Shown: positions 22,601 through 33,714, counted from the first letter of the stretch. The stretch is 64,000 nucleotides of DNA from Ciona savignyi (GCA_000149265.1 CH000025.1:167288-231287), one strand, 5' to 3'. Notes: generated by a model not told the origin, from the letters alone. Made by a program: numbers and translations.

Positions 22601-24272
22601 TCGACTCAATTGTAAGTGAGCAAGAATTTTAGTATATTGGAATGGAAATATAGTTTGCGCACATAGTCTAAAAGTAGCTTGTGGGTTAACTTAATATGTG
22701 ATGTATTAGAATTTGTATTGTGGTTCAGCTAACTACTGTAGTTTTACTATTTTCCACTTTTTTAATTGTATATCCATCAAATCCATGCTAATCTTTTTTA
22801 TTTTTAGGAGCAAAAAGTTAGTTAGTTCAATATAAATGTGTGAAAATGGATTTTGTATAATTTGTAGTCTGAGGTTGATTGGTTTATATGTCACTGTTGA
22901 AGCTGTTCTTTTCAAATGTTTTTGCCAAAATAATCATGTTTATCCACCCTTTATCTTTTCAACTGTTGTGGTATTTTCTGCGAACAATATTTAATCAAAC
23001 AATTCTGCATACTTTTTTGCATTTTTGTAGATTTTATAACACTTCCAGAACAATCAACAATTTCGATAATTACTTACTCAACTGGCAAGTTACTTAAAAG
23101 ATCACTTTTNNNNNNNNNNNNNNNNNNNNNNNNNNNNNNNNNNNNNNNNNNNNNNNNNNNNNNNNNNNNNNNNNNNNNNNNNNNNNNNNNNNNNNNNNNN
23201 NNNNNNNNNTTTTATCCAGATATGCGAAATATCTCAAGATGGTGAATGTGGGAGTACCCAAAGCTGCTATTGGGAACAAGATGAAACTGGAAGGACTGGA
23301 TCCATCCTTGCTTGAGTATGTGGATCTTTCAATCTCTTGTTTTATGTAAATTTAAATGAATTTTTATACTGTGAATTTGTTAATAATTTTTTATCTCAGG
23401 ATTTTTTGTGTGTTATACAGACCTAAATTTTTATACAGAGCTAGTGGTTTGCTTTTTTTATTTGGCAAAATCCCCCATCCCCCACTTTTTAACTATCCAC
23501 AACATAACACATGTGTGTGGTGGTTAAAACTACTGGGAGTGAGTGGAATTTCTCGCAGGTCTTTTATTTCTCAATAAAAATACTGAGCCTAAATTTATGA
23601 GTACAAAGTTTAATTAGAAAAGTTTTAATCTGCAAATGAAGTACCATGCCATATTTCACATTAAAAGTGAAAAACTCTGGGTATTGGCACAAATTTTTCT
23701 TTTAACTTAACAAAATTTGGTTTAAATCGATAGGTATCAGTAACATTTTGGGGAACCCATTAGTTTCTGCTTACAAAAATGCATAGCGTACAATAAAAGG
23801 GGGTTAAAAATAGTGATAGTTCACACATGGTTGACAATCTCTAATTTTAAATAACATTCATATTAAATAAAATTCATATGAAATACCATTCATATTAAAT
23901 AACATTAAAAAAATAGTTTTAGTTTAGTTTATTCATTTTTGCCCCGGTTTTTAAAAATGGCAAATGAATATAATCTCGACACAGGAACGGGAAAAGACAG
24001 AAAAACTAACAGTCGTTAAAACACGTCATTAAAAAAAGGATTTAATTTAATAAATATAACGGACGCGGCCACCAAACCTATGCGAAAGAACAATATTAAG
24101 GGATCCAAATTTAATTAAGATCAAAACGATAAGAGCCCTGAAGAGCGACAACATTAATATCAACTCTTATATTCCTTCCAGCACTCCTGACGCCCCAGCA
24201 CCAGATGCTCCTCCTCAACAAGATGACTCTTCGGAAGAAGAATTTTCTTCAGACGATGAATTCAGCGATTAA
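19693..24272 (+). CDS. WASHC3: WASH complex subunit 3 (CCDC53)
   Basis: Five exons in phase: 19693-19746, 21560-21724, 22219-22397, 23220-23315 and 24182-24272, about 194 residues, as in vertebrates. WASHC3 is a small coiled-coil subunit of the WASH complex, which activates Arp2/3 on endosomes. Recognisable blocks in order: GPDVDLSKVPALNHRRSVTF near the N-terminus, a heptad-rich stretch (FLNNFAAVTEEQLSKQSLEM), LEAKLESIPGLDDV at an exon junction, an acidic variable linker, DDPRYAKYLKMVNVGVPKAA then GNKMKLEGLDPSLL (a WASH/SCAR-type helix), and an acidic SSEEEFSSDDEFSD tail. The start is the only ATG giving the family N-terminus. A polyadenylation signal AATAAA follows at 24317-24322. An N gap precedes exon 4 without touching it. 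Confidence 0.95.
19889..20556 (+). repeat. SINE A split by an inserted MITE
   Basis: Head and middle at 19889-20087, tail at 20468-20556; the two halves join at CCGGTAACC. The interruption is the element at 20088-20458. Confidence 0.9.
20088..20458. mobile_element. 371-bp MITE nested in SINE A
   Basis: Ends CCGTATGGAAAGTACG and CGTACTTTCCATACTGG are inverted copies; the flanking CCGGTAACC is duplicated (20079-20087 and 20459-20467). Internal AAGTGTGCA motifs repeat near both ends, as in hAT subterminal repeats. No coding sequence. Confidence 0.85.
20825..20935 (-). repeat. SINE A head fragment
   Basis: Reverse strand GGTTCAGGCAACATTTGC, CTAGCTAGCTGG and a degraded head. It lies near the SINE tail piece interrupted by the 21006 element. 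Confidence 0.6.
21006..21456. mobile_element. hAT-type MITE, 451 bp, inserted in a SINE tail
   Basis: Ends CAGGCCCGG and CCGGCCCTG, flanked by the exact 8-bp duplication CATGGAGA (20998-21005 and 21457-21464). The target reads as a SINE A tail (CCCATTCATGGAGATAAAACATG) when the element is removed. Internal GCGGGGCCC blocks occur near both ends. No coding capacity. Confidence 0.88.
22085..22215 (-). repeat. Retroposon-like family C, short copy
   Basis: Core AGACGTGTTCTAACGACTGT, then CGGTTTCC, CCTGCTTCATG and an AAAATAAACTAAAC end, directly before the WASHC3 exon at 22219. Confidence 0.55.
23110..23209. other. Assembly gap, 100 N
   Basis: A run of 100 Ns in WASHC3 intron 3, ending 10 bases before the exon start at 23220. 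The acceptor and exon are intact. Confidence 0.98.
23925..24150 (+). repeat. Retroposon-like family C copy
   Basis: TTTAGTTTATTCATTTTTGC, then ACAGTCGTTAAAACACGTC, then GGACGCGGCCACCAAACC. It sits in WASHC3 intron 4. Confidence 0.55.
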
Positions 24273-25758
24273 TTAATTTCAATGTTTAATTTCATTCATA
24301 TATATGTGCAATAATAATAAATCTTTATTTCCTTGAATGTTTTCTGGTTGCAAATTGCTAAGGTTTAAAATCGTGTAATTATGTTTTATCTTGGTGAATA
24401 GGAAAGTGCAAGGGAGTATTCACAAGTTCAAACGTGAGATTATGTCGCGCACATAGGCGTCGGAAAATGAGTGCCTTTGGTGTCTGAGTCACCCCAGTCC
24501 AACCAAACCTATAGCTTTCGATATCAAATAGCAACATTGTTTTTATCAGTTATTCAAGCAAATATATTCGGCAGCGAGTAGATTCATACAGCTAAACCGT
24601 TTCCATTAAACTTTATTTGTTTTGCAATCTTCGGATTAGCGTGTAAAGAGTTACGTAAGGATTGTTTGGCACAGGTTCAACTTGCACTTGGTCAAAAAGG
24701 AGTAGATACGTGATTCTTTTTGATGAGCTTGCCATGGTATTGGACATATTGATAATTGGTTTACGTTATTTCTGCATGTTAAGCAAGTGGGCTTTCATTG
24801 CTAGACGCTTGTGCGCACATTTTAATAATAAAACTACCTTGTCCCCGGATTTTATTATTTCTCCACCAACTTTCACACCGGTTCGTGCAGGGTTTGTTTG
24901 TTATGTGTCAGGTGGACCGAACGTATTTAGCAAAGATACAGCAGCCGAAGTAAGACTTTAACAAATGTAATGATGTTTTTTTTAGTGATTTAGAAGTGAC
25001 TGACCATATTAAGTAAATTATGTTGTTTAGTGTGTAAAATACGTCAATATCTCTCGTTAAAACATTAAAAACAAAATCCTTAGCATTCTCCCATGTACCG
25101 CATTAAGCACAGTTACCAGTGCAATATATTAAACCGTTATTATACTAACAAATCAATTTTGTTAAGAAAATTTGTTTAAGCTCTTAGAAGCATAATGTAG
25201 CTTAACCAATTTTGTTTAAAAACTAAAGTAATTTCTGTATTATATCCCTACTGGAAAGTTCGTATGATGCGCCGGATATATATCTGGCGTGGCGCACGGA
25301 CTACTTTTTCAGGTATTGGCGCAGAAAACTCCAAAAATCATGCTTGCGTGCCGTGATTGCACATCCTTTCATTTATGTCAGTATTTTTGATACTTTAAGC
25401 TTTATATTTTACAGTTTTAATTGAAAATGATGCAACTTCGTTTGTGGTGGCGCAAATTAGAATTGCTGGTGAGGCGCAAAATTTAGGTTAAAAATGTTGG
25501 TGCAAAAATCCGGCGCACAGAAAACGTACTTTCCACTAGGGTATTATATAATGGATACATAAATGCCAAGCTGCCTTTTGTAACCAATCTTGGAATTTAT
25601 CTTTTCGATATAACGCTTATATTTTTCATTAGCTATAATTTTATACTTGCTATGTGTTGGTATTATGCTAGCTAACTTGTTTAATCTGACATATTAACAT
25701 TTTACAGTACCAGATAGTTTGTTTTTTCGATACACATTAATTAAATTAAAATCTCAAA
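24273..25758. other. Spacer WASHC3 / PICK1
   Basis: Holds the WASHC3 poly(A) signal near 24317, one hAT-type MITE (25246-25541), and a possible splice acceptor (TTTTACAG) ending at about 25707, about 50 bases upstream of the PICK1 ATG. A 99-codon ORF at 24662 shows no recognisable family. Confidence 0.55.
25246..25541. mobile_element. hAT-type MITE, 296 bp
   Basis: Ends CCCTACTGGAAAGTTCGTA and ACGTACTTTCCACTAGGG are inverted copies; the 8-bp duplication TATTATAT flanks it (25238-25245 and 25542-25549). Internal GCGCCGG and GGCGCA motifs occur at both ends. A solo relative of one end is at 34673-34712. Confidence 0.88.
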
Positions 25759-26925
25759 ATGGAGGATTGGGGCATTGAAGAAGATAAAATGGGCATGACC
25801 ACAGTCTCTGGAAGTGTAACATTAACCAAGGATGGTCAAAACTTGATTGGAATAAGCATTGGTGGGGGAGCGCCTCTTTGCCCATGTTTGTATGTCGTTC
25901 AGGTGTTCGATAACACACCAGCGCACAAGGATGCCTCACTTGCTGCAGGAGATGAAATTGTTGCCATAAATAACAAGTCGGTAAAAGGCATGACAAAGGT
26001 GCAGTTGGCGAAGACCATTCAGTCCATTAAAGGCGAAGTGAAGATCAATTACAACAAGCTGCATGCTGATCCCAAGCAAGGCAAAACTTTGGATATTGTT
26101 TTAAAGAAATTAAAGCATAGACTTGTAGAGCAAATGGATTCTGGCACCGCTGATGCTCTTGGCCTCAGTAGAGCTATTCTGTGCAATGATATTCTTATAA
26201 AAAGACTTCAGGATATGGAAAGAACTGGATCAGTGTATATAGGGCTTATGGATCATGTTAAGAAGTTGTTGAAGGCCTATTTCAATCTATGCAAGGTGCA
26301 CAGGGAGTTTGGTGACATATTTTCCATAATAGGAGTTCGTGAGCCACATCATACTGGTGGTGACGCATTTTTAAAGTTCAGTGGATCCCACCGTGACTTT
26401 GAGAAGTCTGGATTTAAACTTCTCAAGACCTTGAAGCCAATGTTGAGTGATTTAAACACATATCTAAACAAAGCTATTCCTGACACAAAACTTACAATTA
26501 AGAAATACGCTGATGTGAAATTTGAGTATCTGTCCTTCTGTCTTAAAGTCAAGGAACTGGACGATGAAGAATATAGTTACGCTGCACTCCAAGAGCCGTT
26601 GTATCGAGTTGAAACCGGGAATTACGAGTACAGATTGGTGCTTCGCTGCCGTCAGCAAGCTCGTGCACAGTTTGCCAAGTTACGTAAGGACGTGATGGAG
26701 AAATTGGAACTCCTGGACAACAAACACGTTCAGGACATTGTGTTCCAACTGCAAAGATTTGTCTCCGCAATATCTGAGTATCATGAATCATGTCGTGAAA
26801 ACATGCAAAATGCTGATGTGTTTCCCATTGAGGTGGATCTTGCCAATGCTACTTTTGAATATGATAAAAAGGACAAGTTTAATGATCCGGATTATGAAGA
26901 AGAGTTAGAAAATCAGCTCAATTAA
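25759..26925 (+). CDS. PICK1: PICK1, PDZ- and BAR-domain protein, intronless
   Basis: A single 388-residue ORF (human 415). PICK1 is a membrane-bending scaffold: its PDZ domain binds the C-termini of receptors and kinases and its BAR/arfaptin domain binds curved membrane. The PDZ domain spans about residues 20-105, with the CPC motif at 41-43 inside PLCPCLYVVQVFDNTPA. A conserved linker (DPKQGKTLDIVLKKLKHRL) leads to the BAR domain (about 145-350), including SGTADALGLSRAILCND, GVREPHHTGGDAF and LNTYLNKAIPDTKLTIKKY. The acidic C-terminal tail (DPDYEEELENQLN) is shorter than in vertebrates. Vertebrate PICK1 has many introns; this copy has none and is undamaged. TBCK begins 615 bases downstream on the same strand. 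It could be the native gene after intron loss or a functional retrocopy. Confidence 0.96.
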   Translation: MEDWGIEEDKMGMTTVSGSVTLTKDGQNLIGISIGGGAPLCPCLYVVQVFDNTPAHKDASLAAGDEIVAINNKSVKGMTKVQLAKTIQSIKGEVKINYNKLHADPKQGKTLDIVLKKLKHRLVEQMDSGTADALGLSRAILCNDILIKRLQDMERTGSVYIGLMDHVKKLLKAYFNLCKVHREFGDIFSIIGVREPHHTGGDAFLKFSGSHRDFEKSGFKLLKTLKPMLSDLNTYLNKAIPDTKLTIKKYADVKFEYLSFCLKVKELDDEEYSYAALQEPLYRVETGNYEYRLVLRCRQQARAQFAKLRKDVMEKLELLDNKHVQDIVFQLQRFVSAISEYHESCRENMQNADVFPIEVDLANATFEYDKKDKFNDPDYEEELENQLN

Positions 26926-27540
26926 ATCTGTACAGTGCCATTTTAATGGTGCCAATATTCTGCTATGACATTCTACATATCATTAGTGTCGGGGACAGTT
27001 CTCTAGTTCTTCAATTAATGTGCAATCGTTGTTCATTATATCAACTGCTCGTGCTATCAAGTCTTTAAAAATATGTATTTCCATATTCACCAGTGAGAAA
27101 CTGGGTTGTAAAATTAATTGTAATCACTTGATATTGTTTGTTTTGTGTATGTTTTGTATACCTGTCTTTTGCACATTTCTCGTGATGTTGTATAATGTGC
27201 CATAGATATTATGTGATTCCAAATAGGCCTGTGTTTTGGCTCATGCTTTAAGATTAAATGTGGGTTTATTGATATTGTTGATTTAAACTAGAGATTATAT
27301 TAATCCCAATTTTGCGTGTGTAAATTCAGTGCAAATGTCAAAAAACGTTTATTTTATGATAAATCTTTCATAGTTTACGTAGAATTGCAATATCTTATAC
27401 AATGCAGTTTTAAAATGCTTTATTTACTTATTTGTTCAGACCTAGCTGTCAATACTTTTTCCTAACAAAACACTTAATGTTATAGCATTAGTACCTTCCT
27501 AATCGTGAACCTTTTTTATACAGGTTGTAATATGTAGGCA
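26926..27540 (+). other. Spacer PICK1 / TBCK with acceptor-like site before TBCK
   Basis: AT-rich, with PICK1 3' UTR. Near its end CTTTTTTTATACAG precedes the TBCK ATG by less than 20 bases. It could accept a 5' UTR intron or a spliced leader. No repeat recognised. Confidence 0.5.
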
Positions 27541-30104
27541 ATGCCTGCTTTATTAGGATGCATGTCATTTGTGACTGCTGCACTACCACATAACCAGTGC
27601 GGTAGTAATGGATTACCACTGACTCCCAATTCCATCAAGGTACTTGGACTTGCGCAAAAGTTAAAGACACTTAAACATGAAAACCTGTGCAGTTATGTCG
27701 ATTTCAAATGCGGGAGGCATGAAAGAATATTTGCAGTTTCTGAGCTTTATGTTGACAATGTTCTAGACAGAATCATGGCACCTTCTTCTTTAACACAGAA
27801 AGAATGGAACGAATTTAGTCTTCAAACTGCCATTGGCGTACTAAGTGGTATCGACTACTTACACTGTATTGGGCTAATACATCTCTGCTTAGAACCGAGA
27901 AATATATTACTCACTGAAACAGGTGTCCCAAAATTGTCTGGGGGTATGGTTTGCACCATATGACAGATGGTGGGACACTATTAAATGGTCCTTTGGGTCT
28001 TGTTAAATACTCTTCACCAGAGCAGATATTATCATGTTGTTATCCTGAAATACCCAACGCATTAAGCTGTAAAGCAGATGTGTGGGCTTTGTGTATTGTG
28101 CTGATGGAGTTGCTACACAAGGAGGTTTTGTGGCCAGATGTCGAAAATAAATCACTTGTTAAGCGTGTACTGTGCTTATGCGCTAACAAGAGCGCACAGA
28201 AAAATATTGAAGTTTTGTGTCAAGATTTTAAGGAAAAGAATTTGCTGTATGAAACTGATCAAGCGATACAATCCATAAAAACGATTCTAGAAAATGGACT
28301 CTGTGTGAATTTATCAAAAAGAGCTATGCCATACCAAATTCTTAAACAGCTTGACAAAGATAAAAGTTCTGTTCCTAACCCCACAACAAATGGTTATAAA
28401 ATTGAATACAATGGCAATACAAACCCACTATTTGAAATGGACAGTGATGAAGTCTGGTACTTATGGAACTTGGCTGGTGGTGATATGATAGCTGAAGTTC
28501 TACGCTCTGTCACTACAACACCATCAATCCGTACGATGCCTTCATTTGTTACATTGCATGGGGACTTGTATGGTCTTGAACCATCACCTGAGAACTTGTT
28601 TAACCCAGGATTTCAGCTTCTGTCTTTGGACACTGTTGAAAGCAGACTAGAAGTCAACTCTGAGAACATCTCCCTCATATACCCGTTGCTAGAGTTAGAT
28701 ACATCAGAAGAGGTCTCGCATGAATCTGCAAAACTGCCTTTACTCATCCGTGAGAACGATTTTGATTACCAAGTCCACCGCATTGCTTTGTATAAACGTC
28801 TCTTACTAGGATATCCATACTTACGGGAGAAATTATGGAAAGAATCAAGGATAGACATACCACCTTTCTGCAGGGGTAAAGTATGGTCAGGTCTTCTTGA
28901 TGTCCAAGGGGATATTGAGGACCAGTATGTCCATATTGATAAGGATACTCCTATAATCACAGACCGACAAATTGCTGTAGACGTTCCAAGATGTCACCAG
29001 TATGATTCTATGCTCAGTTCACCAATTGCTCACGGAAAATTAAAGCGAGTTTTGAAAGCGTGGCTGATTTCCCACCCTCAGTTGACATACTGGCAAGGGT
29101 TAGATTCACTGTGTGCAGTATTTGTTCACCTTAATTTCAATGATGAGCCAAGAGCATGGGCTTCTTTGTCACAATTCATTGATAAATACCTGCACAAGTT
29201 CTTCCTCAAAGACAATTCCGCCATAATTCAAGAATATCTACTGGTCTTTTCACACTTGCTCTCATTTCATGACCCAATGTTATACTGTCATATGACAGAG
29301 ATCGGTTTTATTCCCGACTTGTATGCAATTCCATGGTTTCTTACAATGTTTGCCCATGTTTTTCCACTCCATAAGATAGTCCACCTCTGGGATACTTTAT
29401 TACTTGGAAATTCTTCCTTTCCACTTTGCATCGGGGTTGCTATTTTGCAACAACTAAGAGGACAACTGCTGGAAAGTGACTTTAACGAATGCATCCTGCT
29501 CTTTTCAGACCTTCCTGAAATAGACATTGATGGAGTGGTTAAGAAATCAATCCAAGTGTTCTGCCAGTCTCCAAAAAGCTCAACATTCAGGGTCCACGCA
29601 CGTACTGAAGAAAAAAGCAAGCGCGAGCCAACGTCTTATTACACGGAAGATTACAACACTTTACCTAAAACTGAATTATCAGAAACAGCGATACCACTCT
29701 CAGAACTAAAGCAAGAAGTCTGCTGTAGGATCTCTGCTGACGATTTAATTCAGCTTGGTGAACTACAGGGAGCTAACAATTCCAAAACACCAGCAAAATT
29801 GACAAAGTCTAGTAAACCTAGGATTTTTGTAATTGATATCCGTTCTTCTGATGAATTTGTCCGGGGATCTATCCCAGGCAGTTATAACTTCCCATACATT
29901 ACTGATAAACCAATCGCCCAGTTGATTCAGACAGTTTTGAAACAAAAGCCAAAAGTAGTAGTGGTTGTGGGAAATAAAGGTTCTCGAGAAGATAGAGAAT
30001 TTTGCCTCGAACTTTTGAAAGCAGGCTTAATAGGTGTATGTGTGCTACATGGCGGCATTGATATACTGAAACCTATAGGTGTTTTGACAGTGCCATCTCA
30101 GTGA
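27541..30104 (+). CDS. TBCK: TBCK (kinase-like, TBC and rhodanese domains), apparent frameshift
   Basis: Two overlapping ORFs (27541-27963 and 27951-30104) make one protein of about 854 residues (human 893). The frame changes at the G5 run 27940-27944, where vertebrate homologues read straight from KLA to GLYHMT; here the same block is split into KLSG and YGLHHMT. One added or two lost bases restore it. The N-terminal domain is a pseudokinase: no glycine loop, and HLCLEPRNILL replaces HRD. The TBC domain (about 440-665) keeps the arginine-finger segment VDVPRCHQYD and the glutamine-finger YWQGLDSLC, so Rab-GAP activity is plausible. A rhodanese-like domain ends the protein (about 760-854, FVIDIRSSDEF) without an obvious catalytic cysteine. 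TBCK acts in endolysosomal and mTOR-related pathways. No introns. AATAAA signals at 30136-30141 and 30145-30150. Confidence 0.93.
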
Positions 30105-30494
30105 TTTTATTTATATAAAGATATACCAAGTCCTAAATAAACTCAATAAATTATTAAATTAGCTTATATTCACTCTTTGTATCTTTGTTTCAAAGCATTC
30201 TCAACATTTACTCTGTTTGTGATGTTCTCATATATTCTTTATCAATATACCTGATTTATCATTTATAAAAAAAACTTGATCTAACTAGAAGCGTACTAAT
30301 AAAGTGGAATAAATTATGTTGATTTATTTTAAATACCTATCCTGGTGTGTCTTACGAGATATTTCTTGTGCAATATATATTGATTAAATATTCCAAATGT
30401 CTACCAACATTAATTTTAATTTACGTGAAGCGAAAGCACTTTTGTCGTATTAAAATGATTTTATAATCCCTGTTGATTTCCTAGAGGATTTAGC
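30105..30494 (+). other. Spacer TBCK / LACTB2
   Basis: Two AATAAA signals for TBCK at 30136 and 30145, then AT-rich sequence. GATTTCCTAG at about 30474-30483 is an acceptor-like site 11 bases before the LACTB2 ATG. Confidence 0.55.
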
Positions 30495-31346
30495 ATGTTG
30501 TCTGTAATTCCTAAGCTAGAGCAGCTGTCTGCTCGAATTATCAGAGTGTTGGGCTGTAACCCTGGACCAATGACTCTTCAAGGTACAAATACATATCTGG
30601 TTGGAACCGGAAAAAAGCGGTTTTTAATCGACACAGGAAGCCATGATGTTCCGGAGTATATTGACAGTTTACAAACTACACTTGATAAGAATAATATTGG
30701 GATTCAAGCTATCATTATAACCCATTGGCATCATGATCATGTGGGTGGAATTGCTGGTATTTTTAGAGACATATTGAAAAATGGTTCTGTACCATTGTTG
30801 AAATTTCCACTTGGGGAATCAGAAGATACATCAGTAGACCAGCAGTATTCTTACTTGAAAGACCAACAAGTATTGAAAACAGAAGGCGCTAGTCTTCGAG
30901 TTGTACATACACCTGGACATACAGTGGACCATATTGTACTGAAATTGGAAGAGGACAATTCTGTATTTTCCGGTGATTGCATCCTTGGGGAAGGAACTGC
31001 TGTGTTTGAAGACTTGGCTGATTACATGCAATCTCTGGAGAAAATTGCAGGTCTGAAACCTGATGTAATATACCCTGGTCATGGCCCTGTTATAAACAGC
31101 CCACTGGAAAATATTCAGCATTACATCAACCATCGCAATCAAAGAGAACAGCAAATCATAGAATGCATAGAAGCAAAATACCCCGCTCCATTACAAAGTA
31201 TGGACATGGTGAAGATAATATATAAAGATGTGCCCGAGCATCTGCACCCAGCTGCTGATAAAAATGTAAACAACCATCTTTCTAAGTTAAAAAAGGAAGG
31301 TAAAATAAATGAAGAAAATGGAAAATGGGTTTTATCAAAATTATAA
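30495..31346 (+). CDS. LACTB2: LACTB2, metallo-beta-lactamase-fold endoribonuclease, intronless
   Basis: A 283-residue ORF (human 288). LACTB2 is a mitochondrial single-strand endoribonuclease that uses zinc. The metal-binding motif THWHHDH is at residues 76-82, followed by HTPGHTVDH, GDCILGEG and the YPGHGPVI loop, all in the order expected for the glyoxalase II-like subfamily. The C-terminal 80 residues form the winged-helix part typical of LACTB2 (KIIYKDVPEHLHPAADKNVN then HLSKLKKEGKI). The conserved N-terminal CNPGPMTLQGTNTYLVG supports the first ATG. There are no introns, unlike vertebrate LACTB2. It ends 194 bases from the convergent HENMT1 stop. Confidence 0.96.
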   Translation: MLSVIPKLEQLSARIIRVLGCNPGPMTLQGTNTYLVGTGKKRFLIDTGSHDVPEYIDSLQTTLDKNNIGIQAIIITHWHHDHVGGIAGIFRDILKNGSVPLLKFPLGESEDTSVDQQYSYLKDQQVLKTEGASLRVVHTPGHTVDHIVLKLEEDNSVFSGDCILGEGTAVFEDLADYMQSLEKIAGLKPDVIYPGHGPVINSPLENIQHYINHRNQREQQIIECIEAKYPAPLQSMDMVKIIYKDVPEHLHPAADKNVNNHLSKLKKEGKINEENGKWVLSKL

Positions 31347-31539
31347 ACAAACAGTGGGAATTTATACTTTTTTAATTATTTAATAGATCTATTATAAAAG
31401 CAGATTTGAAGTTTTAAATGTATTAATTTATTTAAAACATTGCATCATGGCACTCTTTTTACATTGTAAATGTGCAACTTGTTTTAATTAAAACTGTGCA
31501 ATTTTGCAATGTGTATAAATGAAATGAACGTTTAAAAAA

Positions 31540-33714
31540 TCATTCGCTGTCCCAATTCCTTTCATTGAAATTGGTGTTACTACAATCTTCCAGTGGTTCG
31601 CACAAATTATCCAGGGAGCTTATGCTTGACCTTTGAATGGAAAATTATATCAGAATTAGCAAACTTTTATTCAAGTAATTTTATTACAAATTTATACCTG
31701 TCCGAGTCTTCTGTTTGATTAAATTCAGTGTTCTGGACAATTATGCAATCTTCTTTTTCATTTAATTGTAAACCATCAGTATGTTTTATCTTTATCACAT
31801 TTCTGAAAAAATATTCTTACCATTTATTGATATATAATACAGCAAAACATACTGCCTGTTTACTGCATAAAAACATTTTTGAGCTGTAATGGTCAGTTAT
31901 TTTCACATATCTTATGAGAAGTTTAACATGTATAAGAAATTACCTTACTGCATCTGAATTCTCCATCAAGTAATGCTTGCATAGAAATATTAACGGTATC
32001 CTTGTGTATGTGTCATTAGCATATATCATTTCGGGATCAAAGTCGCAATTTAGTGTGTACAAATTTCCACTATAAAACTTGAATAAAACTCGTAAATTCG
32101 GATCAAATTTAGAAAGACAGATAGGAGCAGTTTCTGTTGGTTCATAAATATTCCGTTTCTCAATTCCATCTTCAAACTGTGTTGTATCAGACACTTTTCT
32201 AGCATCAGTGTAACGCTGTCGGAGTTTGTGAAAATAATTTGAACGAAATCGGTTTTGTGGAACAACATCAGGGGGATATCTTGGAAAGTTGTAAATATTT
32301 TTTGTTTCAGAATTTGCCTTTTCTTCAGTTGTGTTGGCATCATCATCACTGAACTGGCCTATTTCTACTTCTTTATATAATCTTTGCATTACTTCCTCTC
32401 TAGATTTCTTGTTTTCCCAAATTTGTCTACCCTGGTTACAAGTTCTGGGCAAATTATTGTTTTCTTTTTCCAGTAGAAACTTAGGTTTTGCGGCTAAAAC
32501 ACAAGCGGTTACGATTAATCCAACACAATAAAGAACATTCCCATGTAGTTTATTATTCATCTGATCATCCTTTGACTGAAAGGGGTAAACCGCTTCGCTT
32601 ACAAGCTGAAAGCTTTTAACATTGGCAGGTTCATGAAAATGTGTACGTAAATCTTGCAGTTTGGTGAAAATAGCGAATTGACTGCAATAACCAAAGTGGT
32701 ATGTTTTACCAGGATCAACACCAACACCATCATATTCAACTGAATATTGATAATCTTTGCATATACTTTCACACCAGGATTGAAATTGTTTCCGTGTCCA
32801 CTCAAACTTATGGTCCCAATGTCTAAAGCATCCGTTTAAACCAAAAAGTACATTAAAATCTGCATTTGGTGTCGAAATAATCACAGTTTTTGGATTCATG
32901 TATCCAAATACCGCCTGTGGAAAGTCTTCCAGTGTTTTTGGCAACAAATGCTCAATAAGTTCGATGGAAACTACTGCATCACAGTTACGCAATCTTTCAT
33001 CAAACTCACTTACGGATCCCTGAAAAGTAAAAGAAAAATCACATTTCCCTCCTCTTTTTAAACTTTGCCAGTTTGCTTTTATGGTATTGCTGTTGAATGT
33101 TACAATATATACCGATATTGACATAGATCCAAAGATACGGACATAGATCCAAAGAAACATATTTGTGTTTAGGAATTAATATCATGTCATAATACACAGG
33201 CCATTTAGTTGTGGTTGGCCACTCTCTGTTTTAAATGGTCTACCATTATACAAAATCTACTGTATTTTTGGGGTGTGACTGGGGATTATAAATAAAAGCA
33301 TGCACTGTATCTATCTATGGGTATTTTATAAAAAAAATACCTGATATAGACGGATGGTCAGAGGATTGAACCTCTTATTAAGGAAGTCATATGCTTGTGG
33401 ATCCAATTTGTGTGAACATCCACGTAATAAACTTCCATCCAAATCCACACCGCTGATTTCTTTCACATAGTCTTCATGTCGCAATAAATTTATCAACTTA
33501 CACTCAGCGCAGCCAAGATCCACAACCTTTACGCAACATATTAGTGGCTTATTGAGTCAAGAGGGCAAGACAGTATTTGTAGAAACACGCATACCTTTTC
33601 GGGTCGTAAACGGGACAGTAATTCGAGGACTTTATTGTACCTCTGGACGTAGAGTTTTGGTTCGAATGTAACACCCATTGATGCTTCATTTTCAGCGGCT
33701 CGAGTACCACACAT
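31540..33714 (-). CDS. HENMT1: HENMT1, small-RNA 2'-O-methyltransferase
   Basis: Five reverse-strand exons in phase: 33714-33595, 33526-33341, 33019-31944, 31802-31698 and 31630-31540, about 525 residues (human 393). The enzyme methylates the 3'-terminal 2'-OH of piRNAs with S-adenosylmethionine and protects them in the germ line. Visible motifs: TFEPKLYVQRYNKV near the N-terminus; VVDLGCAECKL (cofactor loop); GVDLDGSLL; the metal-binding SIELIEHL; VIISTPNADFNVLFG; and HWDHKFEWTRKQFQ. The SAM domain ends near residue 250. The remaining half, most of it in the large third exon, is a polar extension with one hydrophobic stretch (VLYCVGLIVTACVLAA) that I cannot assign. The ATG at 33714 is the first in frame after a TGA. 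It is convergent with LACTB2 and divergent from the MKI67-like gene. Confidence 0.94.

Noticed and set aside
24662..24961. 99-codon + ORF between WASHC3 and PICK1
   Set aside because: No recognisable domain, no splice partner; not supported as a gene.
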